64,000 bases of DNA from CAVSWT01 sp963731745 (lineage in GTDB: Bacteria; Bacteroidota; Ignavibacteria; Ignavibacteriales; Ignavibacteriaceae). Shown here one piece after another: positions 9,144-18,518 of this stretch. The notes beneath the pieces were generated by a model. The model made no database searches, was not told the origin of the DNA, and saw nothing but the letters and a program-made list of their open reading frames with translations. The stretch is from NCBI GenBank assembly GCA_963731745.1, contig CAVSWT010000012.1, positions 62,001-126,000 of the forward strand, in the 5' to 3' direction. Positions within the stretch are counted from its first letter, which is position 1. Each line of letters opens with the position of its first letter. Position numbers and translations under genes: made by a program.

Positions 9144-12100
9144 ATGGAAAGAAAAAAAGTAACAATTGACGGCAACGAAGCAGCAGCTTATGTAGCATTT
9201 AATACTAATGAAGTTATAGCGATATATCCAATTACCCCCTCTTCAAATATGGGTGAATGGTGCGATGATTGGTCTTCAAAAGGTAAAAAAAATATATGGG
9301 GAGAAGTTCCCTCAGTTAGTGAATTGCAAAGCGAAGGCGGTGCTTCCGGTAGTGTTCATGGTGCTTTGCAAACCGGTGCCTTAACCACAACATTTACGGC
9401 ATCGCAAGGCCTGCTTTTAATGATACCAAATATGTTTAAAATAGCCGGAGAACTTACTTCAACTGTATTTCATGTTTCAGCAAGATCAATAGCGGCTCAA
9501 GCCCTGTCCATTTTTGGTGACCACAGTGATGTAATGGCAGCGCGTTCAACAGGATTTGGATTGCTCTCATCAAATTCAGTACAAGAAGTGATGGATTTTG
9601 CTTTAATTTCTCAAGCAGCCGCTTTAGAAGCTAGAATTCCATTCATTCATTTCTTTGATGGATTTAGAACTTCTCATGAGGTAATGAAAATTGAACAGCT
9701 TTCTATTGAAGATATGAAAGCTATGATAGATGATGATTTAGTAATAGCACATCGTAAACGTGCTTTAACACCAGATAATCCGTTTATCCGTGGAACAGCT
9801 CAAAACCCGGATGTTTATTTTCAGGGAAGAGAAACAGTTAATTCTTATTACATAAAATGCCCTGACATTGTTCAGGCTCAAATGGATAAATTTGCTAAGC
9901 TTGTGGGACGCCAGTATCACTTATTCGATTATGTTGGTGCTCCGGATGCAGAAAGAGTTATAGTGTTAATGGGCTCAGGTGCCGAAGCAGCAGAGGAAAC
10001 GGTAAATTATTTACAAGAAAAAGGTGAGAAAGTCGGCATATTAAAAGTAAGATTGTACAGGCCTTTTTCAATTAAACATTTTATAAATGCACTTCCTAAA
10101 TCTTTAAAAGTTATTTCAGTATTAGACAGAACAAAAGAGCCCGGCGCTTCCGGAGAGCCATTATATCTTGATGTGGTAAATGCAATTTCTGAAATGCATG
10201 TCGATGGTGAACTTCCTTTTGCATATCCTAAAATAACCGGCGGACGTTATGGACTCTCATCAAAAGAGTTTACTCCTGCTATGATTAAAGGAGTCTTTGA
10301 TGAAATGAAAAAAGACAAACCAAAAAATCATTTTACTATTGGAATTATTGATGATGTTACAAATACAAGTCTAGATTTTGATTCTTCATTCTCAGTTGAA
10401 GATACAAAAACCTTCCGCGGCAAATTTTATGGATTAGGCGCAGATGGAACCGTTGGTGCAAATAAAAATTCAATTAAGATAATAGGCGAAGGAACAGATA
10501 ATTATGCTCAGGGTTATTTTGTATACGATTCTAAAAAATCCGGTTCAACAACTACATCACATTTAAGGTTCGGGCCGAAGAAAATTCAATCTACATATTT
10601 AATTAATAGAACTAATTTTGCTGCCTGCCATCAGCAGGGATTTTTAGAAAAAATTGATATGCTCGGTGATGTTGTTGAAGGCGGAACATTTTTATTAAAT
10701 ACAATTGTTCCAAAAGAAGCGGTTTGGGATACCTTACCTGAAAAAGTTCAAAATGATTTAATAAAAAAGAAGATGAAGTTTTATGTAATTGACGCTTATA
10801 AAGTTGCCGGTGAAACGGGAATGGGAGTAAGAATAAACACCATTATGCAGACTTGCTTTTTTGCTATTTCCAATATCTTCCCAAAAGATGAAGCAATTCA
10901 ATTAATTAAAAATTCAATTAAGAAAACTTACGGAGCAAAAGGGGATAAGATTGTTCAAATGAATTTTGCAGCTGTTGATAAAACAATTGAAAATCTTTTT
11001 GAGGTTGAAGTTCCAAATAAAGTGACTAGTAAATTAAAATTAAAACCAGCTGTACCTGAAATTGCGCCACAATTTATTAAAGAAGTTACTGGCAAAATAA
11101 TCTCCGGGGAAGGCGATTTTATACCTGTAAGCAAAATGCCTATTGATGGAACTTATCCTTCAGGCACAACCAAATGGGAAAAACGAAACATAGCTTTAGA
11201 AGTTCCTGTTTGGGATGATAATGTTTGCATTCAATGTAATAAATGTGTTATAGTTTGTCCTCACGCTACAATACGAGCTAAGGTATATGAAGAAAAAGAT
11301 TTGGTGAATGTTCCTGAAACATTTAAGTACACTAAATTTAGAGCCAAAGATTATGGTGAAGGATTATATTATTCACTTCAAGTTGCAGTTGAAGATTGTA
11401 CCGGATGCGGAATTTGCGTTGATGTTTGTCCTGCTAAAAATAAACAGGAAACCAAATTAAAAGCTATCAACATGAAAGAACAGCTTCCAATACGTGAAAC
11501 AGAAAGCAAGAACTGGGATTATTTCTTGTCAATTCCAGAGCTTGACAGAAGAAAAGTTAGTGTATCTAAAGTAAAAGACTCACAATTTCTACAGCCTTTA
11601 TTTGAATTCTCAGGAGCTTGTACCGGCTGCGGCGAAACTCCCTATGTTAAATTAGTTAGCCAGCTTTTTGGAGATAGAACTATTGTTGCAAATGCAACAG
11701 GATGCTCTTCAATTTATGGCGGTAATTTGCCAACAACTCCGTGGGCCGTTAATCAAGATGGAAGAGGCCCGGCATGGTCAAATTCATTATTTGAAGATAA
11801 TGCCGAATTTGGTTTAGGATTTCGATTAGCAATAGATAAACATAATCTTCAGGCAAAAAATCTTCTTAAAAAATTATCTGCTGACCTCGGTGATTTTTTA
11901 GTGAGCGGACTATTAAACGCTGATCAAAAAGATGAAGCTGGAATATTTGAACAACGTGAAAGAGTGACAGCATTAAATGAAAAATTAAGCGAGCTGTTAA
12001 AATCAAATCAAAACGGTAAGACGGCGGATATAAAACATTTATTAAGCTTAGCTGATTATCTTGTAAAAAAATCAGTATGGATTATGGGCGGCGACGGCTG

Positions 12101-12734
12101 GGCATATGATATCGGTTACGGTGGTTTAGATCATGTGCTGGCTTCCGGAAAGAATGTTAATGTTTTGGTTCTTGACACGGAAGTTTATTCAAACACCGGC
12201 GGTCAAGCTTCAAAAGCTACCCCAAGAGGAGCAGTTGCCAAATTTGCTGCCGGCGGAAAACCAATGGGTAAAAAAGATCTTGGCTTAATGGCTATGTCAT
12301 ATGGAAATGTTTACGTAGCAAAAGTTGCAATGGGTGCTAATGATACTCACACAGTTAGAGCATTTCTCGAAGCTGAAGCATATCACGGGCCTTCTTTGAT
12401 TATCGCTTATAGTCACTGTATTGCTCATGGAATCAATATGGGAACAGCAATGGATAATCAAAAAGCTGCTGTTGATTCCGGCTATTGGCAGTTGTATCGT
12501 TATAATCCGGATTTAGCTTTGGAAAATAAAAATCCATTTAAGCTTGAGAGCAAGGGATTAAAGATAGCCTTTAAAGATTATGCATATATGGAAACAAGAT
12601 ATAAAATGTTAACTAAGAGTCATCCTGTAGAAGCAGCTCGTTTAATGGAAGAAGCACAAAAAGATGTAGTTGATAAATGGAAGACTTATGAACAACTCGC
12701 ATCGTTTAAGCCGGAAGATGGAAAAGAAAAATAA
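9144..12734 (+). CDS. nifJ: Pyruvate:ferredoxin (flavodoxin) oxidoreductase
   Basis: A 1196-residue single-chain enzyme that interconverts pyruvate + CoA and acetyl-CoA + CO2 with ferredoxin, in the cytoplasm of anaerobes. Domain order is complete: N-terminal pyrimidine-binding domain (IAIYPITPSSNMGEW near 28), transketolase C-like domain, gamma domain (GRFGPKKIQ-like RFGPKKIQ and FLEKIDMLGDV near 500), two [4Fe-4S] motifs (CIQCNKCVIVCP near 695, CTGCGICVDVCP near 752), and the TPP domain with proximal-cluster cysteines (CTGCGETPY near 826, NATGCSS near 853, SHCIAHG near 1092) and GGDGWAYDIGYGG near 983. Length is typical. It heads a cluster with a peroxiredoxin and a PreA-like flavoprotein and could serve pyruvate oxidation or synthesis from acetyl-CoA. 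Confidence 0.97.
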   Translation: MERKKVTIDGNEAAAYVAFNTNEVIAIYPITPSSNMGEWCDDWSSKGKKNIWGEVPSVSELQSEGGASGSVHGALQTGALTTTFTASQGLLLMIPNMFKIAGELTSTVFHVSARSIAAQALSIFGDHSDVMAARSTGFGLLSSNSVQEVMDFALISQAAALEARIPFIHFFDGFRTSHEVMKIEQLSIEDMKAMIDDDLVIAHRKRALTPDNPFIRGTAQNPDVYFQGRETVNSYYIKCPDIVQAQMDKFAKLVGRQYHLFDYVGAPDAERVIVLMGSGAEAAEETVNYLQEKGEKVGILKVRLYRPFSIKHFINALPKSLKVISVLDRTKEPGASGEPLYLDVVNAISEMHVDGELPFAYPKITGGRYGLSSKEFTPAMIKGVFDEMKKDKPKNHFTIGIIDDVTNTSLDFDSSFSVEDTKTFRGKFYGLGADGTVGANKNSIKIIGEGTDNYAQGYFVYDSKKSGSTTTSHLRFGPKKIQSTYLINRTNFAACHQQGFLEKIDMLGDVVEGGTFLLNTIVPKEAVWDTLPEKVQNDLIKKKMKFYVIDAYKVAGETGMGVRINTIMQTCFFAISNIFPKDEAIQLIKNSIKKTYGAKGDKIVQMNFAAVDKTIENLFEVEVPNKVTSKLKLKPAVPEIAPQFIKEVTGKIISGEGDFIPVSKMPIDGTYPSGTTKWEKRNIALEVPVWDDNVCIQCNKCVIVCPHATIRAKVYEEKDLVNVPETFKYTKFRAKDYGEGLYYSLQVAVEDCTGCGICVDVCPAKNKQETKLKAINMKEQLPIRETESKNWDYFLSIPELDRRKVSVSKVKDSQFLQPLFEFSGACTGCGETPYVKLVSQLFGDRTIVANATGCSSIYGGNLPTTPWAVNQDGRGPAWSNSLFEDNAEFGLGFRLAIDKHNLQAKNLLKKLSADLGDFLVSGLLNADQKDEAGIFEQRERVTALNEKLSELLKSNQNGKTADIKHLLSLADYLVKKSVWIMGGDGWAYDIGYGGLDHVLASGKNVNVLVLDTEVYSNTGGQASKATPRGAVAKFAAGGKPMGKKDLGLMAMSYGNVYVAKVAMGANDTHTVRAFLEAEAYHGPSLIIAYSHCIAHGINMGTAMDNQKAAVDSGYWQLYRYNPDLALENKNPFKLESKGLKIAFKDYAYMETRYKMLTKSHPVEAARLMEEAQKDVVDKWKTYEQLASFKPEDGKEK

Positions 12735-12789
12735 TCGCGGGTTAAACTAATATGTTAACTAATTTAAAAACAATTAGTGGAAAGGCGCT

Positions 12790-13449
12790 ATGATGGAAAA
12801 TGATTCTAGAAAAGGGATACCGCTGATTGGCGACAAATTCCCTGAATTAAAAGTTCAAACCACAAAAGGAATGTTAAATATACCAAAAGATTTTGAGGGT
12901 AAGTGGATGGTATTATTTAGTCATCCTGCTGATTTTACTCCGGTTTGTACAACCGAGTTCGTAGCTTTTGCAAAACGAAGTGATAAGTTCAAAGAGTTAA
13001 ATGCTGAATTAGTTGGATTGTCAATCGATCAGGTGTTTTCTCATATAAAATGGATTGAGTGGATAAAAAATACATTAAATGTAAACATTCCATTTCCTGT
13101 TATTGCTGATCATTCAGGAAATGTTGCTGAAAGGCTTGGAATGATTCATCCAGGAAAAGAAACCAATACTGTTAGAGCCGTATTTGTAGTGGATCCTAAA
13201 TCAATCGTTAGATTAATGATTTATTATCCGCAGGAAATTGGAAGACAGGTTGACGAAATTCTAAGAGCATTAAAAGCTCTGCAAATTTCTGATAAACATA
13301 AAGTTGCCATGCCGGAAAATTGGCCCACGAATGAATTAATTGGCGACAAAGTGATTATACCGCCGCCCAAAGACGTTGAAACAGCTGAGCAAAGAACGAA
13401 AACAGCTGATGGTTATGATTGGTGGTTTACATATAAAACATTGAATTAA
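12790..13449 (+). CDS. 1-Cys peroxiredoxin (Prx6 type)
   Basis: A 219-residue peroxidase that reduces hydrogen peroxide and alkyl hydroperoxides. The peroxidatic cysteine is C53 in DFTPVCTTEF; the rest of the sequence has no other cysteine, so it is a 1-Cys enzyme needing an external reductant. The long C-terminal extension with RQVDEILRALKALQ and the ending WWFTYKTL is that of the Prx6 group. Two ATGs in tandem (12790, 12793) follow a GGAAAGG site; either may start. It sits 55 bases after nifJ, which makes sense because the pyruvate oxidoreductase is oxygen-sensitive. Confidence 0.93.
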   Translation: MMENDSRKGIPLIGDKFPELKVQTTKGMLNIPKDFEGKWMVLFSHPADFTPVCTTEFVAFAKRSDKFKELNAELVGLSIDQVFSHIKWIEWIKNTLNVNIPFPVIADHSGNVAERLGMIHPGKETNTVRAVFVVDPKSIVRLMIYYPQEIGRQVDEILRALKALQISDKHKVAMPENWPTNELIGDKVIIPPPKDVETAEQRTKTADGYDWWFTYKTLN

Positions 13450-13452
13450 TGA

Positions 13453-13484
13453 GTTTGGCTCCGTCTTTTGGATGGAGCCCAAAC
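13453..13484 (+). terminator. Hairpin after the peroxiredoxin gene
   Basis: Arms gtttggctccgtc and gatggagcccaaac pair with one bulge. No T run follows, so it may be an mRNA 3'-end stabiliser or a partial attenuator rather than a true terminator. Confidence 0.4.
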
Positions 13485-13554
13485 CATTTATTGGATAAAT
13501 GTTAAGTGGGTAAAGATTAAACTTGATAAGAAAATAAATTAAAAAGGTAAAAGA

Positions 13555-14544
13555 ATGAATCTCTCAACAGAATATTTAGGACTTAAATTAAACAACCCGA
13601 TAGTTCCGTCAGCCGGGCCGTTATCGCAAAGTCTTGACAACATTAAAAAGATGGAAGACAACGGCGCATCTGCGGTTGTACTTTACTCACTATTTGAAGA
13701 ACAAATTGAACACGAACAATTAGAATTAGATCATTATACTACGGTACACAATGAAAGTTTTGCAGAAGCACTAGATTATTTTCCAGAACCTTTTGAATAT
13801 AAAACCGGGCCAGAAGAATATCTTGAACACATTCGCAAAGCAAAAATCTCAGTTGATATTCCCATTATTGCAAGCTTAAATGGTAAATCATTAGGCGGAT
13901 GGATAGAATATGCAAAAAAAATTGAAGCAGCTGGTGCAGATGCATTAGAATTAAATATTTATAACCTGGCTACAGATATTCATAAAACCCCCCAGGAAAT
14001 TGACAGCTCATATATAAATATTGTAAAATCTGTTAAGGCAAATGTTAAAATTCCAATTGCAGTTAAAATGCATCCTTTCTTCAGCTCTGTTGCTCATATG
14101 GCAGGCGAATTGGACAAAGCAGGGGCTTCAGGAATAATATTGTTTAACAGATTTTATCAGCCAGACATTGATTTACAAACCCTGGAAGTTGTGCCGAATG
14201 TATTATTAAGTACACCAATGGATGCAAGGTTACCCCTCAGATGGATAGCTGTTTTATACAATAAAATTGGTGCTGACCTTGCCGCAACAAGCGGGATTTA
14301 TACTGAAAAAGATGTAATCAAAATGATTATGGTTGGAGCAAAAGTTACTCAAGTTCTTTCATGCCTATTGAAATTTGGAATTACCCATATTAATGAGATG
14401 ATAACAAAATTAAATTTATGGATGGAAGAAAATGAATATGAATCCCTTGAACAAATGAGAGGCAGCATGAGCTATATTAATGTAGCGGATCCATCTTTGT
14501 TTGAGCGTGCAAATTATATGAAGGTTTTAAATTCATATAAATAA
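13555..14544 (+). CDS. Dihydroorotate dehydrogenase-like flavoprotein
   Basis: A 329-residue TIM-barrel oxidoreductase related to PyrD/PreA. It has the N-terminal LSTEYLGLKLNNPIVPSAGP motif, a K-M-H-P segment (PIAVKMHPFF near 175) at the FMN site, LFNRFYQPDID and GIYTEKDVIKMIMVGA phosphate-binding region. No iron-sulfur motif and no partner PyrK gene lie nearby. Proteins of this type often sit beside nifJ in Bacteroidota and Chlorobi, which suggests a ferredoxin-linked role rather than pyrimidine synthesis; this is inference. It is the last gene of the cluster, ended by a nested hairpin. Confidence 0.85.
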   Translation: MNLSTEYLGLKLNNPIVPSAGPLSQSLDNIKKMEDNGASAVVLYSLFEEQIEHEQLELDHYTTVHNESFAEALDYFPEPFEYKTGPEEYLEHIRKAKISVDIPIIASLNGKSLGGWIEYAKKIEAAGADALELNIYNLATDIHKTPQEIDSSYINIVKSVKANVKIPIAVKMHPFFSSVAHMAGELDKAGASGIILFNRFYQPDIDLQTLEVVPNVLLSTPMDARLPLRWIAVLYNKIGADLAATSGIYTEKDVIKMIMVGAKVTQVLSCLLKFGITHINEMITKLNLWMEENEYESLEQMRGSMSYINVADPSLFERANYMKVLNSYK

Positions 14545-14560
14545 AAAGTAAAAAATTAAT

Positions 14561-14650
14561 AAGTCCGCAGTTATTCGGGGAAGTAGTTCGATAAATAGTC
14601 TCAATCTGCTGTTTTTTATCGAACTAGATAAACTAGCGGACTTTTTTTAT
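14561..14650 (+). terminator. Nested double-hairpin terminator
   Basis: Outer arms aagtccgc (14561-14568) and gcggactt (14636-14643) followed by seven T. Inside lies a second perfect 11-bp pair, agttcgataaa (14585-14595) and tttatcgaact (14615-14625). The result is a stem within a stem at the end of the nifJ cluster. Confidence 0.75.
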
Positions 14651-14721
14651 TTTAAAGGCTCATTTTACTTTTACATGAACGGTTTGACATATCTTTTTAG
14701 TTCATGTAATTTTAAGTCGAT

Positions 14722-15033
14722 TTGAAAAAGTATTTTCACATAGTATTAAACATTAAGTTTGAAGCCTTGATTTGGATAGGCTGCTTAATTTATTTGATGC
14801 TTATCAGCCCAGATTCCACAAGTCACTTTTCTATTTGTCCAATAAAAAATTTAGGTTTTGATTTTTGCCCAGGCTGCGGTCTCGGGTTGTCAATCAGTAA
14901 AATTTTACATTTAGATTTTGCAGACTCTTTACATATGCACATTTTAGGATTACCAGCGCTAATCATTATCTCACATAGAATTTACGTTTTAATTAATTCG
15001 TCAATCAATTCTCAATTTAACTTCAATAATTAA
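14722..15033 (+). CDS. DUF2752 family small membrane protein
   Basis: A 103-residue protein from a TTG start at 14722. It carries the DUF2752 signature: CPIKNLGFDFCPGCGLGLS, i.e. paired cysteines (CP, CPGCG) between two membrane helices (about 15-30 and 70-90). Function of the family is unknown; the cysteine motif may bind metal or form a disulfide. It precedes a TM2 protein by 23 bases, a common pairing in Bacteroidota. No strong ribosome binding site is visible. Confidence 0.8.
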   Translation: MKKYFHIVLNIKFEALIWIGCLIYLMLISPDSTSHFSICPIKNLGFDFCPGCGLGLSISKILHLDFADSLHMHILGLPALIIISHRIYVLINSSINSQFNFNN

Positions 15034-15056
15034 TATATCATGAAAGGAGCAATTGC

Positions 15057-15410
15057 ATGATAAACCTTTTACACTTAATGCCTAACTTAGACGAAATGGA
15101 ATTAAGATACGTTCAAGATTTAGTTAAGACTATGAATGATAATCAAATACAACAATTTGCGATAATTTATAATTCAAAACGAAGAGATCCTCAATTAATT
15201 CTTATACTAACTTTAATTGGTTTTTTAGGATTTGCAGGCGTTCAAAGATTTTTAACAGACCAGATTGGGATGGGGATATTATATTTTTTTACAGCTGGTT
15301 TATGTTTCATTGGAACCATTGTCGATCTTGTAAATTATAAATCTCTAGCTTCAGAATATAATATGAAAATGGCACGCCAGGCAGCCGCAATGACCATGGC
15401 AACTGCATAG
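15057..15410 (+). CDS. TM2 domain-containing protein
   Basis: A 117-residue protein with an AGGAG ribosome binding site. The N-terminal half is soluble and helical (ELRYVQDLVKTMNDNQIQQF). The TM2 domain follows: LILILTLIGFLGFAGVQRFL, a short polar turn, then GILYFFTAGLCFIGTIVDLV. Both helices are flanked by charged residues. Function unknown; probably inner membrane. Likely co-transcribed with the DUF2752 gene. Confidence 0.85.
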   Translation: MINLLHLMPNLDEMELRYVQDLVKTMNDNQIQQFAIIYNSKRRDPQLILILTLIGFLGFAGVQRFLTDQIGMGILYFFTAGLCFIGTIVDLVNYKSLASEYNMKMARQAAAMTMATA

Positions 15411-15480
15411 TTAAATTTATAGAGGTTCATTTTCTACTAGGTGAGCCTCTTCAACATTATATCACTCCATTCGATAAATA

Positions 15481-15514
15481 AAAATTGATTATCATCAAAT
15501 AAATAATCAATTTT
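15481..15514 (+). terminator. Perfect 12-bp hairpin after the TM2 gene
   Basis: Arms aaaattgattat (15481-15492) and ataatcaatttt (15503-15514) with a 10-base loop. A weaker hairpin, agaggttca / tgagcctct, precedes it at 15421-15450. Either could end the DUF2752-TM2 transcript. Confidence 0.45.
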
Positions 15515-15562
15515 AAATACTATCATAATTATTTCAATTTCTTAATTCATGAAGGTAATAAA

Positions 15563-16447
15563 TTGAAAAAGTATTTAATGATTATTGTAATCCTAATTAG
15601 TTTATCCATTAATATTAATTCACAGCAGCAAAACAAAGCTAAAATACTTCTTAGGTTTGACGATATTGGCATGTGCCATTCTGTTAATGAAGCGTTAAAA
15701 GAAATAATAAAAACAGGCTTACCAGTTTCTGTTTCAGTTATGTTTGCTTGCCCCTGGTATCAGGAAGCCGTAGACATTTTAAAAAATAATCCGCAAGTAT
15801 CTATAGGAATTCATCTCACATTAAATTCCGAATGGAAAAATTACAGATGGGGGCCCGTGTTAGGCAGAAGTGCGGTTCCAAGTTTGGTTGACAGTGTTGG
15901 CTATTTTTTACCGTCAAGAGCAGCGTTTAATGCTAATCATCCAAGCCTAGATGAAATAGAAAAAGAATTGCGCGCTCAAATTGAAAGAGCTTTGGGAACG
16001 GGTTTAAAAATTGTTTATTTAGATTATCATATGGGAACAGCAGTTGATAAACCTGAGTACAGAAATATTATAGAAAAACTTGCAAATGAATATCATCTTG
16101 GAATCTCACAATATTTTGATGAAAATTACTCTGACAATATGTATGCGGATGCTGTCGAAAATAAGGCAGATAGTTTGTATAAAATTCTTAATAACCTGAT
16201 CACTGATAAAGTCAATCTAATTGTAAGTCATATAGGGATTGATAATGACGAGCTTTCGGGATTAATCGATTTAAATTCGTTCGGATTAAAAAATATGAGC
16301 AAGCATCGGCAAGCTGAACTAAATGCTTGGAAATCAAAGCGAATACAAAATCTATTGAATTCAGAAAAATTTTCACTAATAACTTACAAAGATTTAATAA
16401 ACGATTTTGGTTTAACAAATATGAAACCGCCGAAAAAAACTAATTGA
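15563..16447 (+). CDS. ChbG/HpnK (YdjC) family polysaccharide deacetylase
   Basis: A 294-residue protein from a TTG at 15563 with gaaggt upstream. It has a 20-residue signal peptide (ending ININSQ), so it is periplasmic or secreted, unlike most family members. The metal site is visible: LRFDDIGMCHSVNEAL (Asp-Asp), IGIHLTLNSEW (His), YLDYHMG (His), and IVSHIG. Family enzymes remove acetyl groups from N-acetylated sugars such as chitooligosaccharides. The DUF2254 gene starts 10 bases after it. Confidence 0.85.
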   Translation: MKKYLMIIVILISLSININSQQQNKAKILLRFDDIGMCHSVNEALKEIIKTGLPVSVSVMFACPWYQEAVDILKNNPQVSIGIHLTLNSEWKNYRWGPVLGRSAVPSLVDSVGYFLPSRAAFNANHPSLDEIEKELRAQIERALGTGLKIVYLDYHMGTAVDKPEYRNIIEKLANEYHLGISQYFDENYSDNMYADAVENKADSLYKILNNLITDKVNLIVSHIGIDNDELSGLIDLNSFGLKNMSKHRQAELNAWKSKRIQNLLNSEKFSLITYKDLINDFGLTNMKPPKKTN

Positions 16448-16457
16448 AAAAATAATT

Positions 16458-17783
16458 TTGAAAAGTTTCCCCCAAATAATATATAGAGCCTATATTAAAA
16501 TTGTTAACAGCATTGCTTTTTATCCAATCATCATTTCTGCTGTACTTTTGTTTCTTGCTTTCTTCATGTTGTATTTCGATTACACGGAAATAGGTCGGAA
16601 AATAATTTCGTCATACGATTCACTGTGGGTAAAAGGTGTGGAGAACGCCAGAGCGGTTTTGTCTACTTTAATTGCAGGCACAATTTCGCTGACTGTTTTT
16701 AGTTTTTCTATGGTGATGATTGTTCTTAATCAAGCCTCCTCAAATTTTTCGCCTAGAGTAATTCCAGGTTTAATAACTGACAGGTCAAATCAAATTGTTC
16801 TGGGTATTTATATAGGAACAATTATTTATTGTTTACTTCTGCTTCATAATATTGGACTTGCGGACTCCAGTACCAAACTGCCATTATTCGGGATTTTTAT
16901 TGGTGAAGTTTTAGGAGTGATTTGTCTTTCAATGTTTGTGTTTTTTATCCACTCGATCTCACAAGCCATTCAAATTGATCAGATTATTGAAAGAATCTAT
17001 AAAAAAACATTAAAGCAGATTAATGCTGAGGAAGATTCTAAAGACTCAAAATCTACTGAGATTAGTACGAAGGATTGGGAAAATTTTAAAAGTATTTCAT
17101 CGGGTTATTTTCGCAAAATAGATGAAAATAATTTATTAGAAATTTCAGAGGAAAATGATTTTGTGATAGAGATAATTCCAGAGATTGGCGATTTTATTCA
17201 CAAAGGAGATGATCTTTTTAGATTGAATAAAAAAAATGTTGGTGACAATCTTCGGAAAAAAATACTAGACAATTTCATTTTTCATGAAGAAGAGCTGATA
17301 AACGAAAATTTTATTTATGGATTCAAACAAATTTCTGAAGTAGCAGTTAAAGCACTCAGTCCAGGAATAAATGATCCTGGAACTGCACTGAAGGCTATCA
17401 ATCAATTGTCTGATCTTTTTTCAAAATATCTATTAAGGAAAAGAAAAAAATATTTTTACGACAATCATCATGAAATAAGAATAATACAAAATGAAAAATC
17501 GTTTGATGAGCTATTATTTAGATTTTTAACCCCAATTTTAACTTACGGTAAAAAAGATATATTAATCGTAGAAAAGTTATTGGTTACATTAAAATTTCTT
17601 TTAGAAAAATGTTCTGTTAACGATGAAGATTATCTAGCCTTAATAAATTTTATTAGTAAAATTTTAATAGAGGCTGATTCAGAAATTAGAAATGAGTTTG
17701 ATAGAAATAAAATTAATGAAATTATTAAAAGTATTAATATTTCATCAAATAATAACCAGATCAAATTACTATCCGTAAATTAA
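16458..17783 (+). CDS. DUF2254 family membrane protein
   Basis: A 441-residue protein from a TTG start. Four membrane helices lie in the first 180 residues (about 20-42, 65-95, 110-135, 148-175), followed by a large soluble domain. The family motif KALSPGINDPGTALKAINQL is near residue 295. Function unknown; the fold has been suggested to act in ion or osmotic homeostasis but nothing here proves it. It is translationally close to the deacetylase gene upstream and probably in one operon. Confidence 0.85.
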   Translation: MKSFPQIIYRAYIKIVNSIAFYPIIISAVLLFLAFFMLYFDYTEIGRKIISSYDSLWVKGVENARAVLSTLIAGTISLTVFSFSMVMIVLNQASSNFSPRVIPGLITDRSNQIVLGIYIGTIIYCLLLLHNIGLADSSTKLPLFGIFIGEVLGVICLSMFVFFIHSISQAIQIDQIIERIYKKTLKQINAEEDSKDSKSTEISTKDWENFKSISSGYFRKIDENNLLEISEENDFVIEIIPEIGDFIHKGDDLFRLNKKNVGDNLRKKILDNFIFHEEELINENFIYGFKQISEVAVKALSPGINDPGTALKAINQLSDLFSKYLLRKRKKYFYDNHHEIRIIQNEKSFDELLFRFLTPILTYGKKDILIVEKLLVTLKFLLEKCSVNDEDYLALINFISKILIEADSEIRNEFDRNKINEIIKSINISSNNNQIKLLSVN

Positions 17784-17890
17784 TAAGCTTTGTTCGTGTA
17801 ATAAGATTATAAAATCTGCTTCTGATATTAATAATTATTAATTATCTTACACTGTCGCTTTAATCAATTCAAAACAAAGGGAGTAACATT

Positions 17891-18274
17891 ATGTTGGAAA
17901 ACGTAACTACTATTTCTCCAATGTTCCAAAACATGCTCAATAAGATGGCGAAAGATATGCGTTTCGTCGGCATCTTCTATATTATTATAGGTGGATTTAC
18001 ATGTCTATCGATTATAGGTGCGCTGCTTGGAGTTCCATATATTATTTGCGGGATTCGGCTTAGAGAGTCTGCAAATTTTTTTGATAATTATTCTTTCGGC
18101 GGTGATACGGGAATTCTCGAAAATGCCATTGAGAGGCAGAGCAAATTTTTCTTCATTCAAAAAGTCTTATTAATTATTGGAATTGTAATAATGATTCTAT
18201 ATATAATATTCTTTATCGCTTTCCTTGGGAAATTTTTAAGCAGTTTCGGTTCCGGCACTTTCCCTTCAACTTAA
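17891..18274 (+). CDS. DUF5362-like small membrane protein
   Basis: A 127-residue protein with an AAAGGGAG ribosome binding site. Two hydrophobic segments: FYIIIGGFTCLSIIGALLGV (about 30-52, followed by PYIICGIRLRESA) and VLLIIGIVIMILYIIFFIAF (about 95-117). The central amphipathic stretch holds a conserved-looking IRLRESANFFDNY. This layout resembles DUF5362. Function unknown. A clear terminator follows. Confidence 0.7.
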   Translation: MLENVTTISPMFQNMLNKMAKDMRFVGIFYIIIGGFTCLSIIGALLGVPYIICGIRLRESANFFDNYSFGGDTGILENAIERQSKFFFIQKVLLIIGIVIMILYIIFFIAFLGKFLSSFGSGTFPST

Positions 18275-18295
18275 AAAATATTTTTAATATAAAAC

Positions 18296-18327
18296 GGGAA
18301 TCTAATGTTTTTAGATTCCCTTTTTTT
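18296..18327 (+). terminator. Rho-independent terminator
   Basis: Perfect 10-bp stem gggaatctaa / ttagattccc (18296-18305, 18311-18320) with a 5-base loop, followed by seven T. Confidence 0.9.
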
Positions 18328-18518
18328 ATAGTAATATGTGCTGCAGTTAACAATTCATCCTTCTAATTTTCATTAAACCTTAAATTTGTCACACACTAAA
18401 TTGACCTACAACACTTAGCTTTCCAAATCATTGAAATCATAAATATTATTTCATAAATACTATTAGAGAGTATTAATACAGTTTTTAGAACTTGGTTATT
18501 AATTAAACGGAGGAAATT

